A stretch of 64,000 nucleotides of DNA, from assembly GCF_021155765.1 (NCBI RefSeq), contig NC_060113.1:10831001-10895000 (forward strand), written 5' to 3'. Made by a program: the position numbers and the translations under genes. The stretch comes from Diprion similis. Lineage: Eukaryota > Arthropoda > Insecta > Hymenoptera > Diprionidae. Shown here one piece after another: positions 63,088 through 64,000 of this stretch; the first letter of the stretch is position 1; each line of letters begins with the position of its first letter. The notes under the pieces were generated by a model that saw only the letters and a program-made list of their open reading frames with translations, was not told the origin of the DNA and made no database searches.

Positions 63088-64000
63088 ATGAAGTTAATTC
63101 AGGAGAAAGATTGTTTGGTCATTATTACATGCACATAAAATGCAGCAAAACTTGAAAAAATGAGAAAATAAATAAAATATAAAAAAAAGTATAACATATG
63201 CTATCCGTAGTTATTAATTACATGCATGAATAATCGAACAGATGAAAAAATATTTGAAGAGAAGAAAAAAAATAATTAAAATTAAAAAAAAAGGTGTAAT
63301 ATTCTATACGTAGATGATAAGTACATGAATAATCAAACACATAAGAAGATATCTGAGGGAGAGAAGAAAAAAAATTAAAAAAAAAAGGTGTAATATGCTA
63401 TACGTAGATAATAAGTACATACATAATCAAACCTTCACCATAATGCATGTATTACCATGGTGATTCATCAATATACTCACGAAAAAAAAAAAATTTCATA
63501 TAAATTGAAAATATGGTAAATAATAAAAATAAACCGCGAGGATACGGTCCGAGCACTTCAAGACATGATAAAGAGTTGTAATACTCACCTAGCACAACTT
63601 ATGACAAGTCTTGAAATCGTGTTTTTCGGAAACCCAGGTTTTTTGGAAATCTTTTTCATCGGGTATACAGCGAGGATACGGTCCGAGCACATTGAGTCAC
63701 GACAAAAAGTTGTAGTACTCACCTAGCACAACTCATCACAAGTCTTGAAATCGTGTTTTTCGGAAATCCAAGTTTTTTGGAAATCGTTTTGCCCAATAAA
63801 CAACGAGGATGCGGTCGGAGCTCTCCGAGTCATGATAAAAAGTTGGTGTACTCACCCAGCACAACTTGGCATCGGTCTTGAAATTCTTATTTCCGAAAAT
63901 CCAGGTTCTTTGGAAATCGTTTTGGCCAGGTAGACAGCGGGGATATGGTCGGAGCACTTGGAGTCATGATGAAAAGTTGTAGTACCCACCTAGCACAACT
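62743..64000. repeat. right long inverted repeat of the Foldback-like element (continues past window)
   Basis: Inverted partner of the left repeat: protease C-terminus, the A-rich block at 63,160-63,420, then tandem units from about 63,530. The last two units (63,733-64,000) are more diverged from the left arm than the first two. Confidence 0.88.

Larger units (their letters stand above)
57583..64000. mobile_element. Foldback/NOF-type MULE (Phantom-like) with long repeat-rich inverted repeats
   Basis: Left inverted repeat 57,583-59,575, unique centre with two genes, right inverted repeat from 62,743 running off the window. The outer parts of both arms consist of tandem units of about 135 bp, as in Drosophila Foldback elements, and the centre encodes a NOF-type transposase. 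Inserted in gypsy gag. The right end and target duplication are not visible. Confidence 0.82.

Noticed and set aside
1-64000. Host genes, tRNA or rRNA genes
   Set aside because: I found no frame or RNA-like fold outside the mobile elements; tRNA-like matches are only primer-binding-type blocks.

Overview
The window is eukaryotic, almost certainly arthropod and probably insect, DNA made entirely of nested and partly decayed mobile elements. I recognise no host gene, tRNA, rRNA or CRISPR array. The case for an arthropod is the mix of elements: Ty3/gypsy and Ty1/copia retrotransposons, a Polinton/Maverick (adintovirus-like) pair whose integrase has a chromodomain, a Foldback/NOF-type MULE transposon, and a TATA plus TCATTT initiator promoter. 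A hymenopteran would fit, but the sequence does not prove it.

Layout. 1-13,219: two gypsy copies lie head to head (minus strand 1-2,545; plus strand 2,557-13,219, with 3' LTR at 12,942-13,219). The plus copy carries a deoxynucleoside-kinase fragment 3' of pol. Between that fragment and its 3' UTR sits an antisense relic of a Polinton-type gene. The relic is split by a 5.5 kb copia element (6,272-11,816), which is itself split by a 1.67 kb non-autonomous MULE-like element (8,064-9,736) with a 9-bp target duplication. 13,237-15,934: a 2.7 kb element with 42-bp terminal inverted repeats. 16,009-18,675 (A), 18,698-49,586 (B, interrupted) and 52,837-55,288 (C): three long TG...CA LTR-like units, each abutting (TA)n and each holding a hairpin followed by a tRNA-Lys-type primer-binding-like block.

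19,795-48,849: the centrepiece. Two Polintons are joined as an inverted dimer: P1 at 19,795-34,932 and P2, inverted, at 34,933-48,849. The 6-bp repeat GTGAGC flanks only the outer ends. Each half carries a PolB, integrase, A32-type packaging ATPase, PLA2-adenain-type fused protein, penton-like and major capsid proteins, and several small genes. The morphogenesis genes form a five-cistron chain linked by stop/start overlaps (TAATG, ATGA). A 239-aa secreted, spliced gene in P1 is intact. Each half is defective: some breaks are shared, most are private.

49,610-52,828: a DNA element with about 165-bp inverted repeats, hosting a 1.4 kb solo LTR. 55,297-57,585: a second gypsy fragment (gag, kinase-like ORF, LTR; pol absent), cut by a Foldback-like MULE (57,583 to beyond the window end) with roughly 2 kb inverted repeats containing about 135-bp tandem units. 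That element has a 698-aa transposase with a clear core promoter and a second gene with ubiquitin-protease-like Cys and His boxes.

How it fits together: (TA)n tracts look like the preferred landing sites, and the nesting gives a relative chronology. Two element families carry cargo resembling host enzymes: a nucleoside kinase on gypsy and a deubiquitinase-like protease on the Foldback MULE.
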